Shown: positions 35,218-44,454, numbered from the stretch's first letter. The stretch is 64,000 nt of DNA from Prado023 sp963774745 (GCA_963774745.1 CAVZGE010000011.1:733438-797437); one strand, 5' to 3'. A program made the numbers and translations. Notes: a model not told the origin generated them from the letters alone.

Positions 35218-35859
35218 TCAGGTCGGGTTGTCAGACCCGGGAAATCGGGTCCGCGAAGATTCGTGTCGCGCCGCCAGGGCGTCGGCCATCGATCGCGGGA
35301 CCTCCTCGGCATTGAGCGCGAAGACCTCATGGTCGCGCCACGCGCCGTCGATGTGCAGGAAGCCCGGTCGCGATCCCTCGTGGCGGAAGCCCAGCTTCTG
35401 CACGACCCGCCTGCTGGCGGCGTTCTCCGGGCGGATCACGATCTCGATCCGGTGCAGCCGGAGCACGCCGAAGCAGTAGTCACAGGCCATCGCCACGGCC
35501 ATCGGGGTCAACCCGAGTCCGGCGACCCGCGCGTCGATCCAGTACCCGATCGACGCGCCGCGCAGGGATCCCATGGTGATCCCGGCGACGGTGACCTGCC
35601 CGACCAGCCGGCCGTCCAGCGTCATCGCCCATGCCAGCGTGCGACCCGCCCGGGCCTCATCTCGGAATCGGGCGACCATCTGGCCGTAGCTGGGCACCGC
35701 CTCGCCGGAGTTCGGCGGGACCGTGGCCTCCCACGGCGACAACCAGTCCACGTTGCGCGCGCGCACCTCCCGCCACGCCCGGACATCCCGGCGCCGCAGC
35801 TCGCGCAGCTCGAGGACGCCGGCGCCGGTTCGGCGGGTCAGCACGGGCAGGGCCGCCAT
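35218..35859 (-). CDS. RimJ/RimL-type GNAT acetyltransferase
   Basis: A 213-residue N-acetyltransferase of the RimJ/RimL type, which acetylate N-termini of ribosomal or other proteins. Motifs: ELRELRRRDVRAWREVRARN at the start, the core GASIGYWIDARVAGLGL, and RLHRIEIVIRPENAASRRVVQKLGF. The position between glpR and glp is conserved in actinobacteria. ATG 35859 overlaps the glp stop by ATGA, so it is translated with glp. Confidence 0.9.
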   Translation of the reverse strand: MAALPVLTRRTGAGVLELRELRRRDVRAWREVRARNVDWLSPWEATVPPNSGEAVPSYGQMVARFRDEARAGRTLAWAMTLDGRLVGQVTVAGITMGSLRGASIGYWIDARVAGLGLTPMAVAMACDYCFGVLRLHRIEIVIRPENAASRRVVQKLGFRHEGSRPGFLHIDGAWRDHEVFALNAEEVPRSMADALAARHESSRTRFPGSDNPT

Positions 35860-37067
35860 CAGGACCTGCCGAGCGGCATCACCGACACGACCGAACCGGC
35901 CGCGACCTCTCCCGCGGTCTCCGGCAGGACGATGAGGCTGTCGGCCAGGCGCAGGCCGACCAGTCCCGGCTCGGCGATCGGGCTGATCAGCCGCTCGTCG
36001 GCTGCGCCGTGCAGGTGCCCGCGCAGGTACGTCCGCACGCCCGGCTCACCGCGGACCGGGTGCGTGAGCCGGGCCGGGATCAGCGGGCGGAACACCTGCT
36101 GGTGGCCCAGCATCCGCCGGATCACCGGGCGCACGAAGATCTCGAAGGCGACGAACGCGCTCGACGGGTTCCCGGGGAGCGTGAAGATCGGGACGTTGTC
36201 CGGCCCGAGGTAGCCGTGCCCCTGGGCCATCCCGGGGCTCATCGCCACCCGGGTGAACTCCACGGAGCCCAGGCGCGCGAGGACGTTCTTCATGGTGTCG
36301 TAGGTGCCGGCCGTGACCCCACCGGTGGTGACGATGAGGTCGGCGCGGACCAGCTGGTCCTCGAGGGTGTCCATCAGGGCGCGCTGCTCGTCGCGGACGG
36401 GGCCGGCGCGATACGCCATGGCGCCGGCGTCCTGCGCGGCTGCGGTGAGCATGTACCCGTTCGAGTCGGGGATCAGCCCGGGGGTCATGGGTGCACCGGG
36501 CTCGACGAGCTCGGTCCCGGTGCTCATCACGACGACCCGCGGCCGGGGGCGCACCGTCACCCGGGCGTGCCCCACGGCCGCCAGCAGGGCCACCTCACGG
36601 GCACCCACGAGTGCTCCGGCGGGCAGGACCGCCTGGCCCGGGGTGAGGTCCTCGCCGGCACGCTGGACGCCGTGCCCGGGGAGCACGGCCCGATTCACCG
36701 ACACGGTGGGCATCCCGCCATCGGTGAACTCGAACGGCACGACCGCCGTCGCCCCCGTGGGAAGGGGCGCGCCCGACCCGATGCGGATCGCGGTGCCCGC
36801 CACGATCGGATGGCTGGCCCGGTACCCGGCGGGGACGTCGTCGGTCACGGGCATCGTGGTCGGCGTGCCGGGGGTCGCCGAGGCGACATCGGCGGCGATC
36901 ACCGCGTAGCCGTCGATGCCCGCCGCGTCGAACGGGGGCAGCGCCCACGGCGCCGTCACCGGCTCGGCGAGCAGGCATCCCCGGGACTCCAGCAGCGAGA
37001 CGTCCAGTGACTCCAGGGCGTGGGCGTGGGCCAGGACCTCGGCCAGGTGCTCGTCGACGGTGCGCAC
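35859..37067 (-). CDS. gephyrin-like molybdotransferase Glp (MoeA family)
   Basis: A MoeA-fold protein of 402 residues. Domains: N-terminal HLAEVLAHAHALESLDVSLLESRG, the molybdopterin-binding-like GGVTAGTYDTMKNVLARLG with TLPGNPSSAFVAFEIF, and a C-terminal beta domain ending in VSVMPLGRS. In corynebacteria a MoeA paralogue in this setting, Glp, forms a divisome complex with its membrane receptor GlpR, and the same neighbourhood is found here. Molybdenum insertion activity remains possible because the TxGGVS-like active loop is kept. GTG 37067. Confidence 0.85.
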   Translation of the reverse strand: MRTVDEHLAEVLAHAHALESLDVSLLESRGCLLAEPVTAPWALPPFDAAGIDGYAVIAADVASATPGTPTTMPVTDDVPAGYRASHPIVAGTAIRIGSGAPLPTGATAVVPFEFTDGGMPTVSVNRAVLPGHGVQRAGEDLTPGQAVLPAGALVGAREVALLAAVGHARVTVRPRPRVVVMSTGTELVEPGAPMTPGLIPDSNGYMLTAAAQDAGAMAYRAGPVRDEQRALMDTLEDQLVRADLIVTTGGVTAGTYDTMKNVLARLGSVEFTRVAMSPGMAQGHGYLGPDNVPIFTLPGNPSSAFVAFEIFVRPVIRRMLGHQQVFRPLIPARLTHPVRGEPGVRTYLRGHLHGAADERLISPIAEPGLVGLRLADSLIVLPETAGEVAAGSVVSVMPLGRS

Positions 37068-37204
37068 GCGGCTAGCCGCCCGTCAGCCCGACGCGACCGC
37101 GCGGCCCGCGGGCTGACTGCGCGGAGCTGTCCTGGAGCATGGTCATGCACCGCACGATAACCGCCGGGTTCCCCCACCCCCGGCAGTGGTGCATGATCGC
37201 GTGC

Positions 37205-37876
37205 GTGGCTGGCACCAAGTCCGACCTGCGCGCACGGATCCGCGCCGCCCGGTCGAGGGCAGTGGGATCAGCCGGATCAGCCGACGAATCGGCCGCCCTG
37301 CTCGCGACCGCCACGGCTGCGGGCCTGCTTGATCCGCAGGGGATCCCGGGCGCTCGGGGAGCCGTCGTGATCGCCGCCTACATCGCGGCACCCGGCGAGC
37401 CGGAGGTGGGCGGCCTGCGGGCCGCCGTCCGCCACGCGGGTGGGGTCGTCCTGCTGCCGATCCCGGGGGCCGGCCGGACGCTCGACTGGGCCCGCGACGA
37501 CGGTGCCTACCGGCCCGAGGGGCGCTACCCGATCGAGGTTCCGGCCGGGCTGGTCATCGGCTCGGGTGCCGCGGTGCTGCTGGCGCACGGGGTGCGCACG
37601 GTCCTGGTCCCCGCGCTGGCAGTCGATGCGACGGGGACCCGACTGGGACAGGGCGGGGGCTACTACGACCGGCTGCTGGCCGACCTGGCGAGCACGGTCG
37701 GAGCAGGGCCCGCCGACCGGGACCGAACCGTGGAGGCGTCGGGGGCGATCCCGGATCTCGTCGCGGTCGTGCGGGACGAGGAGCTCCTCCCCGGCGGATA
37801 CCTGCCCCGCGAGCCGCACGATCAACTGATGACGGCAGCGCTGACGCCCACCAGGTTCGTCCGGCTGGGGCCCTGA
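37205..37876 (+). CDS. 5-formyltetrahydrofolate cyclo-ligase
   Basis: Converts 5-formyl-THF to 5,10-methenyl-THF with ATP. A 223-residue protein with the hallmark RLGQGGGYYDRLLADL and the nucleotide site near the N-terminus (KSDLRARIRAARS); the C-terminal LPREPHDQLMTAALTP is also typical. It diverges from glp over 137 bp. GTG 37205 is chosen because the usual family N-terminus follows it immediately; a longer start at 37139 adds residues without family character. Confidence 0.9.
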   Translation: MAGTKSDLRARIRAARSRAVGSAGSADESAALLATATAAGLLDPQGIPGARGAVVIAAYIAAPGEPEVGGLRAAVRHAGGVVLLPIPGAGRTLDWARDDGAYRPEGRYPIEVPAGLVIGSGAAVLLAHGVRTVLVPALAVDATGTRLGQGGGYYDRLLADLASTVGAGPADRDRTVEASGAIPDLVAVVRDEELLPGGYLPREPHDQLMTAALTPTRFVRLGP

Positions 37877-37904
37877 CGCGGTCCGCAGGCGCCGGGCTGG
37901 CGGG

Positions 37905-38249
37905 TCAGGGGGCTGCGGGAGCGCTCGACTTCGAGGTGCTCGCACCTGAGCTCGCCGGCGACGATCCGCTGCCCGCCGCGGACCCGCTCGATGCCGACCC
38001 GGCGCTGCTGCCCCCGGAGGCCTTCGCGGGCTCGGGCTTGGGCGTGGCCGGGGAGGTCGCCGAGGTCTTGCCGCGGCTGTCGGTGCGGTAGAAGCCGCTG
38101 CCCTTGAACACGACGCCGACGTTGCCGAAGACCTTGCGCAGGCGACCGTCGGCACACGACGGGCAGTCGGTCAGCGACGGCTCGTGGATCGACTGGACGA
38201 CCTCCAGCGGGGTGTGGCAGCTGGTGCACAGGTACTCGTAGGTCGGCAT
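37905..38249 (-). CDS. FmdB-like zinc ribbon protein
   Basis: A 114-residue protein. The first 40 residues form a CxxC zinc ribbon (MPTYEYLCTSCHTPLEVVQS, second pair CPSC) of the putative regulatory protein FmdB type. The rest is a low-complexity Ser/Ala/Gly tail about 50 residues long. Its function in actinobacteria is unknown. GAGGGTGAGT precedes the ATG, supporting the start. It is convergent with the cyclo-ligase. Confidence 0.85.
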   Translation of the reverse strand: MPTYEYLCTSCHTPLEVVQSIHEPSLTDCPSCADGRLRKVFGNVGVVFKGSGFYRTDSRGKTSATSPATPKPEPAKASGGSSAGSASSGSAAGSGSSPASSGASTSKSSAPAAP

Positions 38250-38500
38250 ACTCACCCTCTTCAGCGCGCCTTGCTGGCTCCGACAGGCCCCCATTCTGGC
38301 ACTCACGGGCGCTGAGTGCTAATCGTGGCCCGAACCGGGGAGGGCGACGCAGCCTGGGCGATCGCAGCCTTGGCGACCCGCGCCCGCGCTGCGGCCTGTG
38401 GACAACGGGTGGTCGATCCCGGCACCCACGCATAGCGTGCGCCCACCGGTCGATTCCTCCCGGCCACCAGGGCCGGGGCGAGCCATCCAGAGGGGGTCAC

Positions 38501-39187
38501 ATGGGCAGCGCACCCCGGGGAGCGTCCCGAGCCGGCGGCACCCGCCTGGTCCGGCGGCACCGCAGGGCCCTGGCCGGCGTGGCGGCTGCCGCGTCCATCG
38601 GCGCCCTCGGGATGGCGCTGCAGCCACCGGCACCGGCAACGCGTGCCGTCGTCGTGGCAGCCGCGGACCTTCCTGCCGGCCGTTCGCTGGCCGCAGGTGA
38701 CCTCACGGTCGCCGAGGTCCCGGCCGGCGTCCTCCCGGCGGGGAGCACCGGTGAGGTCAGCGCCTTCCTGGGCCGGGTGCTGGCCGCGCCGATGGCCCGC
38801 GGCGAGGCGCTGGGCGGCCATCGGGTCCTGGGCCCGCCGGCGTGGTCGGTCCCGTCGGGGACGATGCCGCTGCCCGTTCGGTTCGCCGACGCCGGCGCAG
38901 CGGCCCTGCTGGGCGCCGGTCAGCGCATCGACGTCGTGGCCGCGTCCGGGCCCGGGCTCGACGGCGCAGCTGCGTTCGCCTCCGCCGAGCTCGTCGCCCA
39001 GGACATCCTGGTGCTGGCGGTCATCACCGGGGAGCCCGGGGCCGGAGGTCTCCTGGGCGGCTCGACCACGTCGGAGGAGGGCTCCCCGTTGGTGCTGCTC
39101 GCCGCCGACCGCCCTGCGGCGCTGGCCATCGCCGGGGCGCAGGCCCGTTCGAGCCTGGGCTACCTGATGCACGTGGACCCCGGCTGA
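38501..39187 (+). CDS. SAF-domain exported protein (RcpC/CpaB-like)
   Basis: A 228-residue protein with a basic N-terminus and a membrane or signal helix (ALAGVAAAASIGALGMAL). A SAF domain follows (VVVAAADLPAGRSLAAGDLTVAEVP) and then a C-terminal domain similar to RcpC/CpaB (GAGQRIDVVAAS, VLAVITGEPGAG, SPLVLLAADRPAALAIAGAQ). In pilus systems CpaB helps assemble Flp pili, but no other pilus gene is near, so the role is uncertain. ATG 38501 has GAGGGGG upstream. It is convergent with mscL. Confidence 0.85.
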   Translation: MGSAPRGASRAGGTRLVRRHRRALAGVAAAASIGALGMALQPPAPATRAVVVAAADLPAGRSLAAGDLTVAEVPAGVLPAGSTGEVSAFLGRVLAAPMARGEALGGHRVLGPPAWSVPSGTMPLPVRFADAGAAALLGAGQRIDVVAASGPGLDGAAAFASAELVAQDILVLAVITGEPGAGGLLGGSTTSEEGSPLVLLAADRPAALAIAGAQARSSLGYLMHVDPG

Positions 39188-39265
39188 CAGCACCGATGTG
39201 GGCTGCCGACCGGGGTCGCCGTGTGGTGCGCGGGGCCTGGTTCCCCGTGCCGGAGGTGGCGCCGC

Positions 39266-39730
39266 TCAGCCCTGGTCGCGGTCGCGCTCGGCGGATCCCG
39301 GGCTCCCCGGGCTCCCCTGCGCGAGCAGGTCGCGGATCTCGGTGAGGAGCAGGACGTCGTCCGGGGTCTCGTCAGCCTTGGGGGTGATCCGGGACAGCTC
39401 GCGTGCCTTGTTCATCGGGACGACGAAGAGGAAGTACACCACCGCCATCGTGATCACGAAGGAGATGAGCACGCCGATCACCGCCCCGATGTCGACGAAG
39501 GTCCCGGTGTCCGCGGTGCACGGATCCGCGCCGTCCACGCAGAACCCCCATCCGCCCGTGTCGCCGGCACCGATCGCCGCGAGCACCGGATTGATGATCT
39601 CCTCGGTGAACGACTTGACCACCGCGGTGAAGGCGGCGCCGACGACCACGGCCACAGCCAGGTCGATGACGTTGCCGCGCATCACGAATTCCTTGAAGCC
39701 GTGCAGGATGCCGGTCTTCTCCTCGGCCAT
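39266..39730 (-). CDS. mscL: large-conductance mechanosensitive channel MscL
   Basis: An emergency osmotic-release channel. The 154-residue protein has the N-terminal HGFKEFVMRGNVIDLAVAVVVGAAF (helix 1 and gate), a periplasmic loop with an unusual pair of cysteines (FCVDGADPC), the second helix VLISFVITMAVVYFLFVVP and the cytoplasmic bundle LTEIRDLLAQ. The longer loop is a common variant in actinobacteria. ATG 39730 has AAGGAGC nearby on the minus strand. The SAF and mscL genes converge. Confidence 0.94.
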   Translation of the reverse strand: MAEEKTGILHGFKEFVMRGNVIDLAVAVVVGAAFTAVVKSFTEEIINPVLAAIGAGDTGGWGFCVDGADPCTADTGTFVDIGAVIGVLISFVITMAVVYFLFVVPMNKARELSRITPKADETPDDVLLLTEIRDLLAQGSPGSPGSAERDRDQG

Positions 39731-39909
39731 GGGTGCTCCTTGTTGGGTCAGGGGGGTCGGCATGCGCCGCGAGGCCGGGGCGGCATGCTCAGCGCCCACA
39801 GAGTAGTGGAGGCGCCGGTGCCCCGCACACGCCCCCGGGCATGCCCCGCCCGTGACCGGACCGACAGCCCTCCTGCCGGCAGGCCCATCGGCGGCCCTGC
39901 CGGCGGCGC

Positions 39910-40080
39910 TCAGCTGCCGTGGTGCGGTGGGGTCTCCGTGCGGTAGCGGGCCAGCCTGTCGTTCTCGGACTCGCCACGCTCGCCCCAGGACTCGGGCCGG
40001 TCCTCAGCGGCGCGACCGTCCAGGGGATCGCCCAGCGACAGCCGTCGGGGCGCGCCCGCTTCTCCCCGTACGCACCCCAT
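39910..40080 (-). CDS. small protein, unknown function
   Basis: A 56-residue open frame ATG 40080 to TGA 39910 that lies directly after the PAC2 gene. It reads as a typical actinobacterial short soluble protein: SLGDPLDGRAAEDRPESW, then acidic and basic residues, ending TETPPHHGS. I do not recognise a named family, but the pattern (DPLDGRAAED...ESWGER) looks conserved rather than random. A second ATG at 40126 overlaps the PAC2 stop (TGATG-like) in another frame, so a frameshift may have separated a coupled start. The 179 bases between it and mscL hold no other gene. Confidence 0.5.
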   Translation of the reverse strand: MGCVRGEAGAPRRLSLGDPLDGRAAEDRPESWGERGESENDRLARYRTETPPHHGS

Positions 40081-40122
40081 CGATCGACGACTCGGAGCCC
40101 TCGGGATCGGTCGTCCCGGCGC

Positions 40123-41025
40123 TCATTGCGGATCGCCCTGGTCCAGCTGGGCGAGGAAGGCTTCGACCTGTGCCGCGATGTCGGTGTCCGTGGGCAGCCC
40201 GTCGGACCCGGCCGACTGGCTCGCCCGGCCCGCCATCATCGCGTCGTACTGCGCCTCGAGGGTGGTCACCGCGTCCATGTTCTCGGGGTTGGACGCGATC
40301 TGGATGGAGATGTCCGCGTCGGACTCCTCAGCCGCCTCTGCCAGCTGGTCCAGGGGCACTGCCATGCCCGTCGCGGCGGACAACGCCTGCAGCAGGGCCA
40401 GCGCCCCGCGCGGGAACTCCGCCTGCACGAGGTAGTGCGGCACGTGCGCGGCGAAGCCCATGGCGGGCCGGTCCTGCTCGCCGAGCCGGAGCTCGACGAG
40501 GGCCGCAAGGCTGCCGGGCACCTCGAGCGAGCCCACCCAGGGCTGGGTGCCCACGGTCAGGGTCGGGTCGTTGGCGTGCACCGTGACATTGATGGGCCTG
40601 GTGTGCGGCGCCGGCCACGGGATCGCGTGCATCCCCACGACGAGGCGCACTCCCAGTGCCTCGACGAGCCGGACGATCCCGTTGCTGACCGCCCCCCAGG
40701 CGGTGTCCGGCTCGGAGCCGTGCAGGATCAGGAACCGCTCGCCGTGCTCGTCGACCGCGGCGTCCACCACCAGCTCGGGCATGGCCACCGACTCGTAGTG
40801 GTCCGAGTTGAACACGGTTCGGGGCCGCCGGCCGCGGTAGTCGAACAGCGAGTCGATGTCGAAGGTGGCCACACGGGTGTGCTCGCAGGACTCCAGGAGG
40901 TGCTCGATCGCCAGCCTGCTGGCGCCGCCCGCGTCCATGAACCCGGTCAGCCCATGGACCAGGACCGGGGCGCCCAGCTCCGGACGATCGGGCTCGAGTC
41001 GGTAGGACCCCGCTGTCACGACCAC
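40123..41025 (-). CDS. PAC2 family protein (proteasome-assembly-chaperone-like)
   Basis: A 300-residue PAC2-fold protein. The conserved core shows LVHGLTGFMDAGGASRLAIEHL, FDIDSLFDYRGRRP and ILHGSEPDTAW, then VGMHAIPWPAPHTRP with NVTVHANDP. The C-terminal third is helical and acidic. Eukaryotic PAC2 proteins assist 20S proteasome assembly, and actinobacteria have proteasomes, but whether the bacterial proteins do the same is not established. GTG 41025. It diverges from the flippase-like gene across 217 bp. Confidence 0.88.
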   Translation of the reverse strand: MVVTAGSYRLEPDRPELGAPVLVHGLTGFMDAGGASRLAIEHLLESCEHTRVATFDIDSLFDYRGRRPRTVFNSDHYESVAMPELVVDAAVDEHGERFLILHGSEPDTAWGAVSNGIVRLVEALGVRLVVGMHAIPWPAPHTRPINVTVHANDPTLTVGTQPWVGSLEVPGSLAALVELRLGEQDRPAMGFAAHVPHYLVQAEFPRGALALLQALSAATGMAVPLDQLAEAAEESDADISIQIASNPENMDAVTTLEAQYDAMMAGRASQSAGSDGLPTDTDIAAQVEAFLAQLDQGDPQ

Positions 41026-41242
41026 TCCCTCACCTCGAGCCGGCGCCTCTTACGACCGGCTGACCGTCAGGTTCAACGAGAGTACTGCCGCTGGGATTCC
41101 CGACGCCGGACGACGCCGGGATGTCGCCGGGGCGCGGCGGACGTCGAGACGGGGTCGGGCCTGCCGGTCGCTGCTACTGTCGAGCGGCAGCGCCGGGTGG
41201 GCGGGAGCCGGCGCGCGGGTGACGCGACCGACAGGAGGGGCG

Positions 41243-42487
41243 ATGGTCCCGGAGTCCGGAGCAGGTACCGACCCTGCGTCCGTCGAGGGCAATGCGGAGG
41301 GCGTGGAAGCCGGATCCCCCGACAGCAGCAACCCGCCCGCACGCGGCCCGGTCTCGCGACTGGTGCGCAACAAGCGCTTCGTGAAGCTCGTCGGGGTGCT
41401 CATCACCCTGGCGCTGGTGTACTACGCGTTCTTCGTCGTGCTTCCCAGCGAGATCAGCTGGGCGGAGGTCCAGGCTGCGCTGCAGGCACTGACCGCACCG
41501 GAGATCGCGGCCCTGCTCCTGGCCGGCCTGGGGCTGATGGTCCTCCTGGGCTGGGCGGCCAAGGCGTCCCTGCCCGGGTTGAGCATGTACCAGGGCTTCG
41601 AGTCCTCGGCCACCAGCCAGATGACCGCCTTCGTGGTCCCCCCGCCCGGGGACTACGTGATCCGGTTCGCGATGTACCGGACGTACGGGTTCTCCGACGA
41701 GCAGTCGGGCACGTCGGTCCTGATCTCGATGGTGCTGCGCTACGTGGCGATCTTCTTCATGCCGATCCTCGGCCTGCTGGCGGTCATCGCTGCCGGCACA
41801 GCCACCTCCGCGCAGGTCTGGTGGTTCGCCGCCCTGACCCCCGCGTTCGTGATCGTGTGCTGGCTGATGCTGCGAGTCATCCGCAGCGATGCCGTGGCGC
41901 ACGCGGTCGGGCGCAGGCTGCACTCTGCCGTGGTCCGGGTGATGGGCCGGTTCCACCGCCATCCGGCCGGCGACGTCGAGCGCAGCGTGGTCAGCTTCGG
42001 CCAGCGCACCCGAGCCACGGTGAGCAGCCAGGGCCCCGGCCTGCTGCTGTCCAACCTGGCTTGGGCCCTGGGCAACGCCGCGGTCCTGCTCATGGCCATG
42101 CGGTTCAGCGGCCTGGACTCCTCCGCGGTCCCGCTGGCCACCGCCCTGCTGGCCTCAGGTTTCCTGATGGTGGTCAACATCCTGCCCATCCCCGGCAAGA
42201 GCGCCCTGGCGGCACCGACCCTGTTCACCATCATGAGCCTGACCAGCGATGCCGACCAGTCGGCCATGACCGCAGCGATCCTGCTCTACCGGGTCGTGAC
42301 CTGGCTGCTGCCGATGCCCGTCGGCGCGCTGATGTTCCTCGTCTGGCGCTTCCGAGTCCGCCGCGACACGGTCACCACCGTGCCCGAGGACCCCGACATC
42401 CTCGCCACCGCCCCGGACGCGTCAGCGGGAGGCGGCCCGGCGGTATCGGGCGACCCCCAGCGGCACGAAGATCACGAGCAGGAGTAG
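41243..42487 (+). CDS. UPF0104/lysylphosphatidylglycerol-synthase-like membrane protein
   Basis: A 414-residue integral membrane protein with about eight helices after a 45-residue polar N-terminus. It matches the flippase half of MprF and the UPF0104 family: FVVPPPGDYVIRFAMYRTYGFS at the first conserved loop, LGNAAVLLMAMRFSG, and NILPIPGKSALAAPTLFTI in the second half. It is probably a lipid transporter, but there is no synthetase domain, so the substrate is unknown. AGGAGGGG six bases upstream selects ATG 41243 over the GTG at 41219. Its C-terminal 66 bases overlap the ABC permease gene tail to tail. Confidence 0.85.
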   Translation: MVPESGAGTDPASVEGNAEGVEAGSPDSSNPPARGPVSRLVRNKRFVKLVGVLITLALVYYAFFVVLPSEISWAEVQAALQALTAPEIAALLLAGLGLMVLLGWAAKASLPGLSMYQGFESSATSQMTAFVVPPPGDYVIRFAMYRTYGFSDEQSGTSVLISMVLRYVAIFFMPILGLLAVIAAGTATSAQVWWFAALTPAFVIVCWLMLRVIRSDAVAHAVGRRLHSAVVRVMGRFHRHPAGDVERSVVSFGQRTRATVSSQGPGLLLSNLAWALGNAAVLLMAMRFSGLDSSAVPLATALLASGFLMVVNILPIPGKSALAAPTLFTIMSLTSDADQSAMTAAILLYRVVTWLLPMPVGALMFLVWRFRVRRDTVTTVPEDPDILATAPDASAGGGPAVSGDPQRHEDHEQE

Positions 42488-43228
42488 GCACCACAGGACC
42501 GATGCGAGGACCGGGTTCTGCAGGGGCCAGTAGTCGGGGGCCACATAGCCGGGCGGGACGTTGCCGAAGAGCTCGCGGACGGCCGCGGCCACGGCACTGA
42601 TCGGGTTCCAGGCAGCCACCGGCTGCAGCCACGAGGGCATGGTCTCCAGCGGGACGAAGGCGTTGGACAGGAACGTGAGCGGGAACAGCCAGATGAGGCC
42701 GGCGGTCTGGGCGACCTCGACGCTGCGCACGGACAGTCCGATCACGGCGCCGATCCACAGGAACGAGTACGCGAACAGCGCGAGCAGGGCGAAGCCCCCC
42801 AGCACGCTGAGCAGCGGAGCGTCCGTGCGCCACCCGACCAGCAGGCCGGTCAGGGCCATGGCGGCGGTCGTGACCCCAGCGAACGCGAGGTCGGCGAACG
42901 TGCGCCCGGCCAGCACGGCCGATCGCGCCATCGGCAGCGACCGGAACCGGTCGAACAGCCCGCGGGACAGGTCGTCGGCCATCGCGATGCAGGTGGTGGC
43001 GCAGGTGAAGGCCACCGTCTGCACGAAGATCCCGCCCATCAGGAAGTCGGTGTAGTCCCCACCGCCGGGCACCTCGATCGCCCCGCCGAAGACGAACGCG
43101 AACAGCAGCACGAACATGATCGACTGGATGATCCCGAAGACGATCGAGTCCGGCTGGCGGCGCAGGCGCGTGACGTTGCGCCAGGTGATGGTCCCGGTGT
43201 CGGACAGGGACTGGGCAAGGTCGCTCAT
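42422..43228 (-). CDS. ABC-2 type transporter permease (DrrB-like)
   Basis: The membrane half of an exporter: 268 residues with six hydrophobic segments. The N-terminal cytoplasmic stretch WRNVTRLRRQPDSIVFGIIQ and the signature DDLSRGLFDRFRSLPMARSAVLAGR are those of the daunorubicin-resistance DrrB type. The last segments contain NPISAVAAAVRELFGN. ATG 43228 overlaps the ATPase stop (ATGA), so the two subunits are made together. What it exports cannot be told; drug and lipid export are both known in the family. Confidence 0.9.
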   Translation of the reverse strand: MSDLAQSLSDTGTITWRNVTRLRRQPDSIVFGIIQSIMFVLLFAFVFGGAIEVPGGGDYTDFLMGGIFVQTVAFTCATTCIAMADDLSRGLFDRFRSLPMARSAVLAGRTFADLAFAGVTTAAMALTGLLVGWRTDAPLLSVLGGFALLALFAYSFLWIGAVIGLSVRSVEVAQTAGLIWLFPLTFLSNAFVPLETMPSWLQPVAAWNPISAVAAAVRELFGNVPPGYVAPDYWPLQNPVLASVLWCLLLLVIFVPLGVARYRRAASR

Positions 43229-44272
43229 GGCTGGGTTCCCTCCGCGGTGTCGGGCTGTGGTCGTCCCTGGCCGGTGGCCGGTGCGGCACCCCGATGCGCG
43301 CCGTCGGGCTCAGGCACGTCACCGTCGCGCGCGTGGTGGCCGGTGAGCTCCAGGAACACGTCGTCGAGGGTCGGCCGGCGCACGGCGATGTCCAGGATCT
43401 GCACGCCCCGCTCGTCGAAGGCGCGCACGGCGTCGAGCAGGGCGCTCGCCCCGCCGGCCACCGGGGCGACGAGCTGCCGGGAGTGCTCGTCGACGTCGAT
43501 GGCACCGTTGGCCAGCCCGGCCAGGACGTCACGGGCATCGGCCACCTGGCCGGCGGCGACCGTCACGGCCAGGCGCTCCCCGCCCACCTGCGCCTTGAGC
43601 TCGTCGGAGGTCCCGCGGGCGATCACCCGGCCGCGGTCGACGACGGCGATGGAGTCGGCCAGCTTGTCGGCCTCATCGAGGTACTGCGTGGTCAGCAGCA
43701 CGGTCGTTCCCTGGGCGACCAGCCCCTCGATGACCTCCCACAGGCCGATCCGGCTGCGCGGGTCCAGGCCGGTCGTGGGCTCGTCGAGGAAGATGATCGG
43801 TGGCCGGGCGACCAGGGCACCGGCGAGGTCCAGCCTGCGGCGCATGCCTCCCGAGTACGTCTTCGCCGGTCGGTCCCCGGCCTCCACGAGGTCGAACTGC
43901 TCGAGGAGCTCGGTGGCACGCAGCTCGCGAGTCAGCCGTCGTGAAGTGGTACAGGCGCCCCACCATCACCAGGTTCTCCCGGCCGGTCAGGTACTCGTCG
44001 ACGGCCGCGTACTGGCCGGACAGCCCGATCGAGCGGCGCACCCCCTGGGGGTCGGCCGCCACGTCGATCCCGTTGACCGATGCCCGCCCGGAGTCCGGCG
44101 TGAGCAGGGTGGTCAGGATGCGCACGGCGGTGGTCTTGCCGGCGCCGTTGGGACCGAGCAGCCCGAGCACCGACCCGACCGGGACCTCGAGATCGACGCC
44201 GTCGAGGGCGCGCACCTCCCCCGACCTGCTCGGGAACACCTTGACCAGCCCCTCAGCGGTGATTGCAGCCAT
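43225..44272 (-). pseudogene. ABC transporter ATP-binding protein (DrrA-like), frameshifted
   Basis: ATPase partner of the permease. From ATG 44272 it reads ITAEGLVKVFPSRSGEVRAL with Walker A LLGPNGAGKTTAVRIL. After GRLYHFT, near base 43941, the frame moves: the same strand continues RRLTRELRATELLEQFDLVEAGDRPAKTYSGGMRRRLDLAG with signature YSGGMRRRLDLA and Walker B IIFLDEPTTGLDP. The DrrA-type C-terminal domain follows (TVLLTTQYLDEADKLADSI, RRPTLDDVFLELTGHHA). The span of 1,048 bp has one base too many. A sequence error is the likeliest cause, because the downstream permease is intact. Confidence 0.85.
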
Positions 44273-44454
44273 GCCCACGATCCAACCCCAGCCCCCTGAC
44301 ACGCGCATGCCGACAACCCCCGACGGCCCCTGGCCGGGAGCCGGGGCCGACCCTTCACGTGCCGATATCCCCACCCTTCCCCGCTGATATCCCCGGCCAG
44401 CGGCAGGGTGCTGCTACGTTCGGCTCACCGAGGCGTCGACGTCCGGGGGGACAG

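Noticed and set aside
34123..36213. Long plus-strand open frame over glpR and the GNAT gene
   Set aside because: Antisense of recognised proteins and of the tRNA-Ala; no family character.
38501..39187. Part of a complete Flp pilus operon
   Set aside because: Only the SAF/CpaB-like gene is present; its neighbours are FmdB and MscL.
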